Positions 1 to 10,300 of a stretch of 43,877 bases of DNA are shown here, piece after piece. This DNA comes from Candidatus Hopanoidivorans cymbastelae (GTDB lineage: Bacteria > Actinomycetota > Acidimicrobiia > Acidimicrobiales > Hopanoidiivorantaceae). Numbering within the stretch: position 1 is the first letter of the stretch; each line of letters begins with the position of its first letter. Position numbers and translations under genes: made by a program. The stretch lies in contig JAPYNY010000011.1 in NCBI GenBank assembly GCA_028283145.1, positions 1 through 43,877 on the forward strand, read 5' to 3'. The notes under the pieces were generated by a model. The model was given only the letters and a program-made list of their open reading frames with translations, did not search any database and was not told where the DNA came from.

Positions 1-244
1 CACCAACAGACCTAACCCTAGGCACAACACCCTCCACCCCCAAAGGCAAAACAACCTCACCAAAAAACCAAAAATCAAAACCCCCAGTACTTTCCACACC
101 CTGCACCAAACCACCCCCATCACATCCGCCGCCAGGCGACACCTCCTCACCAGACGCCTGGGAAACGAACGAACCCACCCAAGAAGTCGCCAAGAGCGAA
201 ACAGCAACACCAACAGCTGCCAAACGAGCAATAATCCGAGCCAT
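1..244 (-). CDS. Secreted RTX/Ig-family protein, N-terminal part only (third array member)
   Basis: Only the first 81 codons are inside the window; the gene continues beyond base 1. It starts at an ATG (complement of 242-244), 18 nt after the stop of the 762-residue paralog. The AAGG seven bases upstream could serve as ribosome binding site. The visible protein has a signal peptide: Arg near the N-terminus, a hydrophobic core with LLA, then small residues before a Gly-rich segment containing GGGCDGGG. It aligns without gaps to residues 1-81 of the next gene, with most differences around residues 20-30. By analogy it is an exported protein carrying the same Ig-like modules, but nothing visible shows whether it has RTX repeats. 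Likely co-transcribed with the two upstream paralogs. Confidence 0.8.
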   Translation of the reverse strand, partial: MARIIARLAAVGVAVSLLATSWVGSFVSQASGEEVSPGGGCDGGGLVQGVESTGGFDFWFFGEVVLPLGVEGVVPRVRSVG

Positions 245-258
245 AGACTTACCTTAGG
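1..258 (-). repeat. Direct repeat, copy A: 5' end of tandem paralogs
   Basis: This stretch aligns without any gap to 2308-2565 (constant offset of 2307). Differences are scattered and cluster around the signal-peptide cleavage region. The match includes the upstream CCTAAGGTAAGTCT ribosome-binding segment. It marks a recent duplication or gene conversion. Confidence 0.9.
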
Positions 259-262
259 ATAG

Positions 263-2551
263 TCAAAGTATAAACGGTGTGGGCCTTTGATATGCTTGGG
301 TGGCGAAAAGGTTTATAGTTTGCGTTAACTGACGGAGTTTGTCTATAGTACCTTCAGATATTTCGTAAATGTTTTTTGCTAGTACATCATATAGCACTAT
401 TATGCTTTTGCTGATTGTCCTGCGCATCTGACGCCTTTCCACAGTATCACCATATTCATTATATTCGTTATCATCTAATCTTAGATAGCCTTGTTCACCT
501 TGTTCTGCCAAGTGGGCTGTTGAGCAGATAAAAGCAACCGTAGCATATCTGGCATTGTTAGAACTTAGCCATTGGTTGTCTTGAGATACTCCGGACTGAC
601 AAATCCCAGACAGAATATCGGGGCATTCAGACCTAGTGTCTCTAGTCTGAAAATAGGGTTCGGAAGTGGCCTGTTTGCATTCTGCGACAGCACTATCGAT
701 AGCTTCAACTTCACCGTCTGTTAGCTCGTCAAAAGAACCACGAGTTTGCGTATCACCGTAGTAAAGCACATCGGCCTGCTGTCGTTCGCCAACTCTGTCA
801 CCACCGACAAGTATGTCATAGTCCCCATCCCCATAAATGACGTCCCCGCCGGCACCGCCAAATAGTATATCTCGGCCAGCACCGCCGCGTATAGTATCGT
901 CGCCGACTTCGCCGCGAATGTAATCATCACCAACTCCGCCTTCCAGAGTATCATTACCGATTCCACCTCGAATAATGTCATCACCACTACCGCCAAAAAT
1001 GGTATCATTGCCTCCCAACCCGCAAATTATATCATCCCCCGAAGTGCCTACTATCAGATCATCACCATCGGTGCCCACAATAGTGCAGTCACCAATCCCC
1101 ACATGAACCTCAACAGTCGCCGTATCACAAACCGAACTTTTATTGCAAATCTGATACTCCAAACTATCCACCCCACTAGAAACACCCACATACCTAAGAT
1201 ATATCCTCCCATATCCTGATGAAAAAAACTGCCAATAGTTAAATAGCTGATTGGTCGCTTCTCCAAGTGTTGGTGATTTTATTAAATCGAAATTCATCCA
1301 TTCACTACCGCTGATGAAAACGAAGTCGTTTTTTAGAACATCGATCAGAACCGTTGTGAAAAGCGGCACATGAAATATATCATCCGTCAGCACAGGGGGA
1401 CTATCCCCCTCAATAGCATCAACCGTTATTGAAGCAGTTGTTGATCTGTCGGAGCTGTCCGTTGCCGTAGCAGTAATAACGTGACGACCAAAACTAAGGC
1501 GAGCAAAAGTAAAAAAACTGGTCATACCAGAACTATTTCTGGAGCCATATAAGACATATAATGGCCCATCTATGCTGCTACGCAAACTAACGCCATCCTC
1601 TGCAAAATATCTATCCTCTGCGTCATACACTCTAATTCTCATCACGGAACCCCTTCCTTCATCTAGCACCATATCAGCGCGATGCAACTCAATGCTGACC
1701 ACAGGGGCATGTTCCTCCACCATAAAAACAGGACTCTCAACAAACGCAATGCTAGCACCATCAGACACCGAAACCCCAACCCTTGCATTGTCAGAACCCG
1801 CCACACTAGCAGCATCCAAAACAAACCCAGAACCAACACCATCTGACAACTCCCGATACAACCTATAGGAATCGCCCCCATTAACAGAATAATACACCCT
1901 GTAAGTCAACCCATCCCCATCCCCATCCTTGCCCGCCAAACAAAATCCAACCTTTTCATCACTACTCACAAACTGACCCTCAGAAACCCCTGAAACATCC
2001 ACAGTCGGAGCATGCGCTGACTGGTTCACAACCATCAACTCCTCCCCCTGCCACAAAACAGCGAAACTCTCAAACACAGGCGCATCAAACACCCACACAC
2101 CGAAACGCCTCACATCCTGCACCCCAAGATCAACCTCACTAGCCACCACCACCTCAGAAGAACCCACCCGCTGAGAATAAGCACCCGAAGGGTCGAGCCT
2201 GAAAAAAACACTCTTCACAACCCCACCAGAACCATCACGCAACTCCAACTCAAAATCCCCAGACCCTAAGCTCCTATGACGCTCAGCAGCATTAGACACC
2301 CCATGAACACCAACAGACCTGACCCTAGGCACAACACCCTCCACCCCCAAAGGCAAAACAACCTCCCCGAAAAACCAAAAATCAAAACCCCCAGTACTTT
2401 CCACACCCTGCACCAAACCACCCCCATCACATCCGCCGCCAGGCGACACCTCCTCACCAGACGCTCGGGAAACAAGTGAACCCTGAAAAGCAATCGCCAA
2501 GAGCGAAACAGCAACACCAACAGCTGCCAAACGAATAGCTATCTGAGCCAT
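263..2551 (-). CDS. Secreted Ig-like/RTX repeat protein (762 aa)
   Basis: An exported protein. Residues 1-30 are a signal peptide. Residues 95-180 hold an ELRD-type module, 181-278 an Ig-like module with HAPT and a DGDGDGLTYRVYYS strand, 279-380 a second Ig-like module, and 385-485 a cadherin-like Ig module ending in a YQIC...CDTATVEV strand. Residues 493-585 are about ten RTX nonapeptide repeats (GGxGxDxI), which bind calcium and fold into a parallel beta-roll. Unusually, about 177 residues follow the RTX block, with several Cys and a charged helical end; I do not recognise this tail. No catalytic domain is visible, so it could be an adhesin, surface-layer component or inactive relative of the upstream protease. 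It begins 9 nt after that gene's stop and is probably in the same transcript. Confidence 0.85.
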   Translation of the reverse strand: MAQIAIRLAAVGVAVSLLAIAFQGSLVSRASGEEVSPGGGCDGGGLVQGVESTGGFDFWFFGEVVLPLGVEGVVPRVRSVGVHGVSNAAERHRSLGSGDFELELRDGSGGVVKSVFFRLDPSGAYSQRVGSSEVVVASEVDLGVQDVRRFGVWVFDAPVFESFAVLWQGEELMVVNQSAHAPTVDVSGVSEGQFVSSDEKVGFCLAGKDGDGDGLTYRVYYSVNGGDSYRLYRELSDGVGSGFVLDAASVAGSDNARVGVSVSDGASIAFVESPVFMVEEHAPVVSIELHRADMVLDEGRGSVMRIRVYDAEDRYFAEDGVSLRSSIDGPLYVLYGSRNSSGMTSFFTFARLSFGRHVITATATDSSDRSTTASITVDAIEGDSPPVLTDDIFHVPLFTTVLIDVLKNDFVFISGSEWMNFDLIKSPTLGEATNQLFNYWQFFSSGYGRIYLRYVGVSSGVDSLEYQICNKSSVCDTATVEVHVGIGDCTIVGTDGDDLIVGTSGDDIICGLGGNDTIFGGSGDDIIRGGIGNDTLEGGVGDDYIRGEVGDDTIRGGAGRDILFGGAGGDVIYGDGDYDILVGGDRVGERQQADVLYYGDTQTRGSFDELTDGEVEAIDSAVAECKQATSEPYFQTRDTRSECPDILSGICQSGVSQDNQWLSSNNARYATVAFICSTAHLAEQGEQGYLRLDDNEYNEYGDTVERRQMRRTISKSIIVLYDVLAKNIYEISEGTIDKLRQLTQTINLFATQAYQRPTPFIL

Positions 2552-2565
2552 AGACTTACCTTAGG
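2308..2565 (-). repeat. Direct repeat, copy B: 5' end of tandem paralogs
   Basis: Partner of 1-258 at an exact offset of 2307 bases with no indels. It covers the first 81 codons plus the ribosome-binding segment. The similarity to the preceding 1294-residue gene is far lower, so this is a pairwise recent event between array members two and three. Confidence 0.9.
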
Positions 2566-5500
2566 GCTGATCATGTACGATCTCGTCTTGAGTTACCCCA
2601 AGTATGGTGTCTGTTCCTTCGCCGCCATATACGGTGTCTCTGCCTGCGTTGCCTCTGATAGTGTCATCGCCCGGACCACCCCTGAGGGTATCATCATCAA
2701 CACCTCCGCCAATGATGTCGTCGCCTGGGCCGCCTTCTATGATGTCGTCGCCTGCTTCGCCAAACAACTCATCGGCGCCTTGTTGTCCTTTGATAGTATC
2801 ATTGCCTCCGCCGCCGTAAATCTCATCATCACCCCTGCCTCCGAAAATCGTATCGTCACCTCTGTGTCCCAAAATGAAATCATCGCCCAACCCACCACGG
2901 ATCACCTCATGGCCCAAACGCCCATAAATAGTGTCATCGCCCGCACCGCCCAATAAAGTGTCGTTGCCGGTCTTGCCGTCAATAGTATCATCACCACCCA
3001 GCCCGCAAATAACATCATCACCCGGCGTGCCAACTAGCATATCATCGCCCTCAGTGCCGAAGATAGTGCAGTTCGCTATTCCAACAGCAACCGATACTAT
3101 TGCAGTGTCACAACGGTTGACTCCATCACATATCTGATACGTCAAGCTATCACGCCCGCTGGTATGTCCCACATACCTGACAGCAAGATTACCTGTAGTA
3201 GGCGAAATAGCAATTTCAGCCTCCCCAAGCATTGGCTGGACGGTTATTTCAAAGCTACGACTATCAATATCTCGCTCAGTATCGGTATCGTTATCTAGAG
3301 CATCAACAAACATCGGTGTGTCAAGCTCAACAGACGCGCTATCATCCACAGCTACCGGCAAAGAATTCACCCTGCCAATAGTAATACTGACAGCAGTTGT
3401 AGCCGTCAATCCTGAACTGTCTGTTGCGGTAACAGTGATGGTATGCGCTCCTGAGGCAAGCTGGGATGTAGACAAAACCACATGTTCACCAGTTCCGAGA
3501 TTGCCGTCAACGCTGCTGCTCCAGCTATAAGCATTGAAACCCAGAGACCCGTCCTCTTCGTCATAGCCCGAAGCCTTCAACAAAAAACCCCGACTTCCAG
3601 CAAGTACAACACCTGGACTAGGGCTTTCAATCCGCACCTCAGGTGTGTGATTAGCTATTCTAAATATCGGAGTTTCAACAAAGGCTGAACGAGTGCCGTC
3701 AGACACCGAAACCCCAAACCTGGCCCTGTCAGAACCAGGTAGCCTACCAGCTACAATAGCTTTGCTGGTATCAGTAGTCTCCAATAAATATGGCTCATAT
3801 GAACTTCCCCCATCGATGGAATAATATACCCTATAGGTCAGAGAATCCCCATCTTGGTCTGAGCCAACCCAGGAAAGATTGATAGTATCAGTCTGACTAA
3901 ATAACTGATTCGCTGAAACGCCAGAAATGCTAACAGTGGGAGCATTAGCAGACCGTTGCATCACAAGCAACTCCCTGCCATCTTGCTTGATAGCAAAACT
4001 AGTATAATCAGGAGGGTTAAAAACCGTAAAACTAAACGTTGTTAAGCCATTCTCCTCCGAACTGTCCACACCGAACTCAGGAAGAACAAAAGTAATCGGC
4101 TGGCTTGCGGTGAAAGATATGTTACGCACACTAGCACCAGAACTGTCGCGCAACTCCAACACATAATCACCTGATGTGATCGGTCTCACTTGCCGGGGTC
4201 TTGAATAGATCCTATCCAAAACCACACCACTAGTTGAACCATCTGACTCAGAAAAGCTAATTTCTCCAAAAAACATATCAGAAGACATGACTCTAGAAGC
4301 ATCCTGAGACCCTTCGGTCTGTGTATCTTCTTGATTCAGATATTCAATAATATGCCTATGATAAAAAGCGTCCATCCAAATAGCTTGCGTGTCATAATTT
4401 TTTAGACTGTGGAAACAATAGCTCATTATAGAATATACTTCCCTTGGATCAGACACAATTAGCGAATTAAGCTGGGTTTGCCACTGTGTCGATGCGTATC
4501 TTTCCCGCATGAAATCTATATCAAGCCCCCAAATCTCTCTATTAGCGTTCCCAATAGGTCCAAGCAAAGGCAAAAACTCATTATCCGGTAATTCATCATC
4601 TTTCATTTCCTCACCTTCTTCCTCATTTTCATTGTCTGAATCAAATGTGCCATCCATATATGGATTATCATCTTCCATAGGAGCCAGATCAAAGGTATAT
4701 GGATATTCAACAAGTTCCCCTTCTTCACCGCAGAATCCTACAAGTTCATCGTTGACTTCACTATTGACCATTCTGCCAGGATGTCTTTGTTGTAAAATAT
4801 GTCCCACTTCATGCGGACCAGCGTTTCTGACACCACTGCCATAAAATGTTGAAATCTCACCAGGTATCTCATTAAGCTCACTAGTATACCAACTAGCCAA
4901 CATCTCTGGAAGTCTATAAGGAGCAGATGCTCCTGCTAACCCACTTCTTGTGCTACCACGTAAGATACCTAAATAGATCGTATCCATGTCACCAGCCTCT
5001 TCCCAAAATCTTTTAAGAGCAGCATTGACCAAGATAATCTCATTTTCTTGGCTTGAGGATTCAGGGTCATAACGATCGGTTGATTGAATGAAAAAATCAG
5101 CATCGGGATCGGTATTTTCAGGATCTGGTCTAAAATCTAGAGGATAATTCAATCGTCTGAAATCTATATTATCTGGTGTGGTTAGTATTTGATATGGGAA
5201 GGGCATCATAGCTTGAATTCGCCTTAGTTGGGTTTCTAGTATTGGTCTGTCTGGTTCTATTATAGAAGTGCTTCCATTTGCATTCGTGACTTGCAGGCGC
5301 ACTGGGAACATCACAATTGTAGGTGGGTCAACTTCTACAAAAGATAAAGTGGCTGAGCATGTGTTAGCTGGCAGGATCATCTCACGGCAACTAATTTCAA
5401 AATTGTTTTGCTCGCTGCTGAAATCTAAGGATAAGAATAACTCTTCATCGGGGCCAAGATTGGTCCACTCACCCGGTAAAATAAAATTCAATGAGGAGTC

Positions 5501-6445
5501 TATGCTTCTATCAACTGGATTGATAATTGAGTTGAAAGCAGAATTTACGGTAACAGATTCGTCTGTATTAAGTGCCAAAGTAAAATCTTCTCTAAATGTG
5601 GTTCCCCTTCTTGTGTGAGCCCGCAGCACTGCCGAGACTCCAATATCCTGGGTGGCTGTAGTCGTGAAAAATGCTCTGACTGCTGTGGGTCTATTTCGGA
5701 CGAGGGCAACGCTGCCAAGCCAATCCTGCGTGCCCTGCGTGACCTCCATCCCAACTAGGTTGACAACAGGAAGACTTGGGTCGCGCATGCCGGACGAACT
5801 CTTATAAAGAATCCCAGAAACCAAATTATCCAATTCATCAAGGTCGCCGCCAGGACTCAAAGTGTCTTCATGCCTGTCTCCAAAATCAAAGAACAACGGG
5901 GTGCCAGGTCCTCCCGGCCTGAAAAATCTGCCTGCATAATGCTCAATGACCGGACAGCCATTAAGGGTGGAACTAATGACATCGTCCCAAGCCGTCAAAT
6001 AGAGGCTAATGCCTCCACCTGCACAATCTGTACCAACAATCCTAAGCGACGCCCCGGTATATCCTCGACCGTCATAATGCACGCCAATGCTGAATGATGA
6101 AGCTTCCCCTCCAGAACCTGAAACCGCTCCCACTCCAGCGAACTCAGAAGCCTCCATCTCCTGCTGAAAACACCTCTCAGGCCCTAGGGTTAGCATCTCC
6201 GACTGTTCGTCCTTGCCTACAATATGAGCCACACAGTGGATATAGTCGTCTCTGTCGTCCAGCGACCCCGAACCGAAATCGTAGACACGGAACCTAGGCG
6301 AGCTTTCCTGCGCCCCATCATCTGATTCCTCGCTTTGAGCCACAACTGAGGAAGCACTGACAGCAACAGTCGCCAAACTGCCAACCAAAACCACCGGCAA
6401 CACGCAAATAGCTAACCTCTTCAAATGAGACGATTTGAAATTCAT
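2561..6445 (-). CDS. Secreted metzincin-like metalloprotease with Ig-like modules and RTX repeats (1294 aa)
   Basis: Predicted extracellular zinc protease. Residues 1-36 are a signal peptide. Residues 225-370 form a beta-rich pre-domain with an EVTQGTQDW motif. The catalytic region has HEVGH at 545-549 and a third zinc ligand candidate His555, giving HExxH plus five residues plus H, and a Met-turn SIMSYC with Met674. In classical metzincins the eighth position is Gly; here it is Gln552. An acidic insert (about 601-620) lies between zinc motif and Met-turn. Then follow an ELRD module (about 758-835), an Ig-like module (836-932), a second with AYSWSS (933-1024), a cadherin-like module (1028-1122), and about fifteen RTX nonapeptides (1130-1285). 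The RTX end may direct type I-like export or calcium-dependent folding. The start is supported by AGGAG 8 nt upstream and a promoter. First gene of the array. Confidence 0.85.
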   Translation of the reverse strand: MNFKSSHLKRLAICVLPVVLVGSLATVAVSASSVVAQSEESDDGAQESSPRFRVYDFGSGSLDDRDDYIHCVAHIVGKDEQSEMLTLGPERCFQQEMEASEFAGVGAVSGSGGEASSFSIGVHYDGRGYTGASLRIVGTDCAGGGISLYLTAWDDVISSTLNGCPVIEHYAGRFFRPGGPGTPLFFDFGDRHEDTLSPGGDLDELDNLVSGILYKSSSGMRDPSLPVVNLVGMEVTQGTQDWLGSVALVRNRPTAVRAFFTTTATQDIGVSAVLRAHTRRGTTFREDFTLALNTDESVTVNSAFNSIINPVDRSIDSSLNFILPGEWTNLGPDEELFLSLDFSSEQNNFEISCREMILPANTCSATLSFVEVDPPTIVMFPVRLQVTNANGSTSIIEPDRPILETQLRRIQAMMPFPYQILTTPDNIDFRRLNYPLDFRPDPENTDPDADFFIQSTDRYDPESSSQENEIILVNAALKRFWEEAGDMDTIYLGILRGSTRSGLAGASAPYRLPEMLASWYTSELNEIPGEISTFYGSGVRNAGPHEVGHILQQRHPGRMVNSEVNDELVGFCGEEGELVEYPYTFDLAPMEDDNPYMDGTFDSDNENEEEGEEMKDDELPDNEFLPLLGPIGNANREIWGLDIDFMRERYASTQWQTQLNSLIVSDPREVYSIMSYCFHSLKNYDTQAIWMDAFYHRHIIEYLNQEDTQTEGSQDASRVMSSDMFFGEISFSESDGSTSGVVLDRIYSRPRQVRPITSGDYVLELRDSSGASVRNISFTASQPITFVLPEFGVDSSEENGLTTFSFTVFNPPDYTSFAIKQDGRELLVMQRSANAPTVSISGVSANQLFSQTDTINLSWVGSDQDGDSLTYRVYYSIDGGSSYEPYLLETTDTSKAIVAGRLPGSDRARFGVSVSDGTRSAFVETPIFRIANHTPEVRIESPSPGVVLAGSRGFLLKASGYDEEDGSLGFNAYSWSSSVDGNLGTGEHVVLSTSQLASGAHTITVTATDSSGLTATTAVSITIGRVNSLPVAVDDSASVELDTPMFVDALDNDTDTERDIDSRSFEITVQPMLGEAEIAISPTTGNLAVRYVGHTSGRDSLTYQICDGVNRCDTAIVSVAVGIANCTIFGTEGDDMLVGTPGDDVICGLGGDDTIDGKTGNDTLLGGAGDDTIYGRLGHEVIRGGLGDDFILGHRGDDTIFGGRGDDEIYGGGGNDTIKGQQGADELFGEAGDDIIEGGPGDDIIGGGVDDDTLRGGPGDDTIRGNAGRDTVYGGEGTDTILGVTQDEIVHDQP

Positions 6446-6453
6446 AGCTACTA

Positions 6454-6486
6454 CTCCTGCTATTTAAAGTTAAAAGTATTATAGCA
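6454..6486 (-). promoter_or_regulatory. Extended -10 promoter and ribosome binding site of the RTX protease gene
   Basis: On the minus strand TATAAT (complement of 6478-6483) is preceded by TGC (6484-6486), a perfect extended -10. No good -35 is visible at 16-18 bp, as extended -10 promoters allow. AGGAG (complement of 6454-6458) lies 8 nt before the ATG at 6445. The predicted transcript starts near 6471. This separates the RTX array from the met genes. Confidence 0.6.
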
Positions 6487-6539
6487 CACCCAGAAGCAAG
6501 AATATTAATTTTTGCTAAATATAGCTAGAGCTAAAATCC

Positions 6540-7385
6540 TCATAACCCCAAGGCTCGGCACAGACGAAGGCTGGCTTCGGACTGGTTCATGGTGTAGAAG
6601 TGAAGTCCTGGCGCTCCGAACTGCAAAAGCTCGGCGCACAATTTGTGAGCTGCCTCAACCGCTATAGACATTTTGTCGCCAGCATCGGCCTGCTCTAAAC
6701 GTTCCCAAAGAATGCTGTCTATCTCGGTGCCGTTCATATCGGCAAAATGCTTCACCCGGCCAGGCGAAGTGACCGGCATGACTCCAGGAATAACCGGCTT
6801 GCCACAGCCCAAAGCAGCCAACTCCTCCACCAGGCGGAAATAATACGAAGCATCAAAGAAAAACTGAGTGATAGCAAAATCGGCTGCCGAGAGTTTTTGC
6901 GCCAAAAACCTGCGATCCAACTCACGGCTAGCTGAACTAGGATGCACTTCGGGATGAGCCGCCACCCCGACAGCAAACGAATGCGGATGACGCCTGATTT
7001 CTTCCACCAGTTCTGAAGCAAAGCTAAACTCCCCCGCCATACTGCTACCGTCTTGCGGCGGATCGCCGGCCAGTGCCAAAATGTTCTCCACGCCGCCAGC
7101 TTCATAATCGTCCATCAAGGAAGCTATTTGAGATCGGCTGTGCTGAGCACAGGTAACGTGCGCCATCACCTCAAAGCTGTGATTCGGCACCAAATCCAAA
7201 ACTTGCTGCTTGGTGGGTTCGTGCGAGCTGCCTCCCGCGCCCGTGGTGACCGACACAAAGGAGACATCAAGCTGGGACAACTCTGCAATAGCTTGGTTAA
7301 GTTGCTTTTGCCCCCAGGGAGTTTTAGGCGGAAAAAACTCAAATGAAAGAGTGCGCTGCCGGGCAAGCAGTTCTGAAATGGCCAT
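6540..7385 (-). CDS. metF: 5,10-methylenetetrahydrofolate reductase
   Basis: FAD-dependent reduction of 5,10-methylene-THF to 5-methyl-THF, the methyl donor used by methionine synthase. The N-terminus has the family's SFEFFPPK motif (catalytic Glu of the TIM barrel) and then SVTTGAGGS. The centre has ALAGDPP, the flavin/folate-binding loop, followed by FAITQFFFD and PGVMPV. The length, 281 residues, is typical of the bacterial enzyme. I chose the ATG at 7385, which shares its A with the TGA stop of metH (TGATG); a GTG one codon upstream is possible. The coupling with metH makes a methionine cassette at the end of the operon. Cytoplasmic. Confidence 0.95.
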   Translation of the reverse strand: MAISELLARQRTLSFEFFPPKTPWGQKQLNQAIAELSQLDVSFVSVTTGAGGSSHEPTKQQVLDLVPNHSFEVMAHVTCAQHSRSQIASLMDDYEAGGVENILALAGDPPQDGSSMAGEFSFASELVEEIRRHPHSFAVGVAAHPEVHPSSASRELDRRFLAQKLSAADFAITQFFFDASYYFRLVEELAALGCGKPVIPGVMPVTSPGRVKHFADMNGTEIDSILWERLEQADAGDKMSIAVEAAHKLCAELLQFGAPGLHFYTMNQSEASLRLCRALGL

Positions 7386-10300
7386 CACCTAGCCACAAAA
7401 TACTTGGCCCTCGGATGATGGCAAATGATGGCTGACGTTGTCTGCTCAGGCTGATACTGCCAGCCCGTTTCCTCGCTGACTTCAATCCCCAACCGCTCCG
7501 CTCCCAATAGATCCGCCACCTTCTTATTGTCCTCCAAATTGGGACAAGCCGGGTAGCCCCAGGAATAGCGCCCGCCTCGGTATTGCTGGCGGAACAGACC
7601 TGCTTGAGTTCCAGGGTCTTCATCGGCAAAACCCCACTCCTGTCGTATCCTCAGGTGCCAATATTCTGCTAGAGACTCAGCCATCTCCACGCCTAGACCG
7701 TGTGTGAAAAGATATTCCTCATAGCGGTTTTCAGCGAAAAGCTTTTGCGCAACTTCAGAGGCGTATTGGCCGATGGTCACAATGTGGAAAGCTGCGTAGT
7801 CCAGTTGATTGGATGGGACGGGACGGGCGGACGCAGTGGATGTTGGAGACGGACTGGACAGGGCTGGCTCGGCCGCCTCGCCTTCTGCCCCCACCGGCCT
7901 GAAAAAATCTGCGATGCACAACCACGGGGATTTATTCTGACGGGGAAACGAAAAACGCATCAACTCCTGCTGGCGAGTTTCATCGCTCCAAACGATCAGC
8001 TCATCGCCATCTGAGTTGACACAAAAATAGCCATAGACCAAGCCTGGGTCAAGCCACCCCTGCGACTTGGCCGCCGACAGGCGATCCCGCAAGATGGGGC
8101 GGATTCGGTCTTTGAATTCCGTATCGCTTTCACCCTTGTTGGGCCGCAGTTGCCACTGATTTCTGAACAACGCCGTCTCATTGATGTACTCGGCTATCTC
8201 GTCAATGGCTATGCCCTTGACCACCCGCGCTCCCAGATGCGGCGGCTCAAAAACGTGATTATCCAAAGCCACCTCAGGCGAACGCTTTGGCAACTCAGCT
8301 TGCGGGGGATCCTGCGGGGGCTTCGGAGAACGCTTCCCCGGAAACTTTGACTCCTTGTCAGCCGAATCCAAACCCAACCCCTGCCGCAGCGACTTAGTCG
8401 GCACCACCCCAAAATCAGGATCATCCACCTCCCCTCGCTTGATCTCCATCAAACGGTCAAGCACGTGCAGCCCTTCAAACGCATCCTTGCCATAGAACAG
8501 CCTCCCCTGGTAGACCTCCCGCAGGTCGCTTTCCACATAGCGCCGCGTCAAAGCCGCACCCCCCAGCAGAACAGGCACATCCGACAGCCCTTTGGAGTTC
8601 AATTCCTCCAAGTTGTCGCGCATTATCAAGGTGCTCTTCACCAGCAGCCCGCTCATTCCCAGAGCATCGGCCTTGACCTCAAGGGCCTTGGTGATCATTT
8701 CGTTGATGGAAACTTTGATGCCCAAGTTGAACACCTCATAGCCGTTGTTGCTCAAGATGATGTCAACCAAGTTCTTGCCGATGTCGTGAACATCTCCCTT
8801 GACGGTGGCCAACACCAGCTTGCCCTTGGAACTGGCCGTCTCGGCTTTCTCCAAGTGCGGCTCCAGCCAGGAAACCGACGCTTTCATGGTCTCAGCCGAC
8901 AACAACACGAACGGCAGCTGCATCTCCCCCGAAGCAAACAGCTCCCCAACCTCGCGCATGCCGTCCAGCAGCACGTTATTGATGACCTCCAAGGCAGGCA
9001 GGCCGCTGTCCAAGGCTTCCTGAAGGTCGTCTTCCAGCCCCTCCTTGTCGCCGTCTATGATCCGCTGTCTCAGCCGCCTCTCAACTGGCCAGCCAGAACG
9101 ATCTTCTTGCTTTTGGGCTGACGTGGCTTTGACATCGGCAAACAACTCCAGTAGCTTGGCTAGCGGATCGCTGTTGGGATAGCTGGCTTTGCGCCTGTCC
9201 CAAATCAAATCACGACAGACCTCCACCGCCTCGGGGTCTATTTTGTTGAGCGGCAGAATGCGTCCAGGATGGACGATGGCAGAATCCAAGCCTGCATCCA
9301 AACATTCCCGCAGGAAAACCGAGTTCAGCACATGGCGGGCCGCTGGATTCAGGCCGAACGACACATTGGAAACCCCCAGAGTCGTATAGACACCGGGCAA
9401 CTCGGCCTTGATGGAGCGGATGGCTTCAATGGTGGCAATGGCATCGCGGCGCAAAGTGTCATCGCCGGTGGTGAGCGGGAAGGTGAGCGCATCAAAAATC
9501 AAGTCGCTGGGAGCCAGACCATACTGCTGCGTGGCAAGCTGATGCAGACGTCTGGCTATACGCATTTTCCACTCTTGGTCGCGGGCTTGGCCTTCTTCGT
9601 CAATCAGCAAGCAGATGACAGCCGTGCCATGCTCCTTAGCCAGCTTGAAAACTTGATCCACCCTGGAACCTTCACCTTCGCCGTCTTCCAGATTGGCTGA
9701 ATTCAGCACGCAGCGCCCGCCTATCCAGCGCAGCCCCGCCTCCAGCACGTCAGGCTCGGTGGAATCCAGCACGATGGGAGCCGCCACTCCCGTGGCAAAA
9801 CGGCGCGCCAGCTGATCCATGTCGGCTGTGCCGTCCCGCCCCACATAATCCACGCACAGGTCAAGCGCGTGAGCTCCCTCGGCTACCTGCTGACGACCCA
9901 TCTGCGTGCAGGCATCCCATTGCTGATCCAGCATGAGTTCTCTGAATTGCTTGGACCCGTTGGCGTTGGTGCGCTCCGAAATCATCAAAAAAGCCGTGTC
10001 CTGGCGCAGCGGCACGGCGCTGTAGATGGACGTCAAAGACGGCGTGACTGTGGGACTGCGCTGGGCGGGCACCAACTCGGCGCATCGCTTGACCACAGCT
10101 TCTAGATGCTCTGGGGTGGTGCCACAGCAACCGCCCACCACGCTGAGGCCGAACTCTGAGATGAACTGCTCCTGGAAGTCAGCCAGCTCGGTTGGGGTGA
10201 GGTCGTAAACGGTCTGGGTGCCTTCCACTCGGGGCAAACCCGCATTGGGCAGGCACGCTAGGGGCAGGTCGGAGCTTTGCGATAACGTCCGCAGATGTTC

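Noticed and set aside
2573..2956. Plus-strand open frame of 127 codons across the RTX region
   Set aside because: Antisense to RTX repeats, whose periodic Gly-Asp codons leave the opposite strand free of stops. No ribosome binding site or family resemblance.
2600..3060. Repeated GCC-rich plus-strand pattern resembling a CRISPR or tandem array
   Set aside because: The spacing of about 27 bases is the codon-level trace of RTX nonapeptides; there are no unique spacers between identical repeats.
6490..6540. Hairpin-like TAGCT words downstream of metF as terminator
   Set aside because: Stems are short and interrupted, and no T tract follows on the minus strand.
8465..9121. Plus-strand frame of 218 codons inside metH
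   Set aside because: Shadow of the strongly conserved methionine synthase on the minus strand; His/Gln/Pro-rich composition typical of antisense frames.
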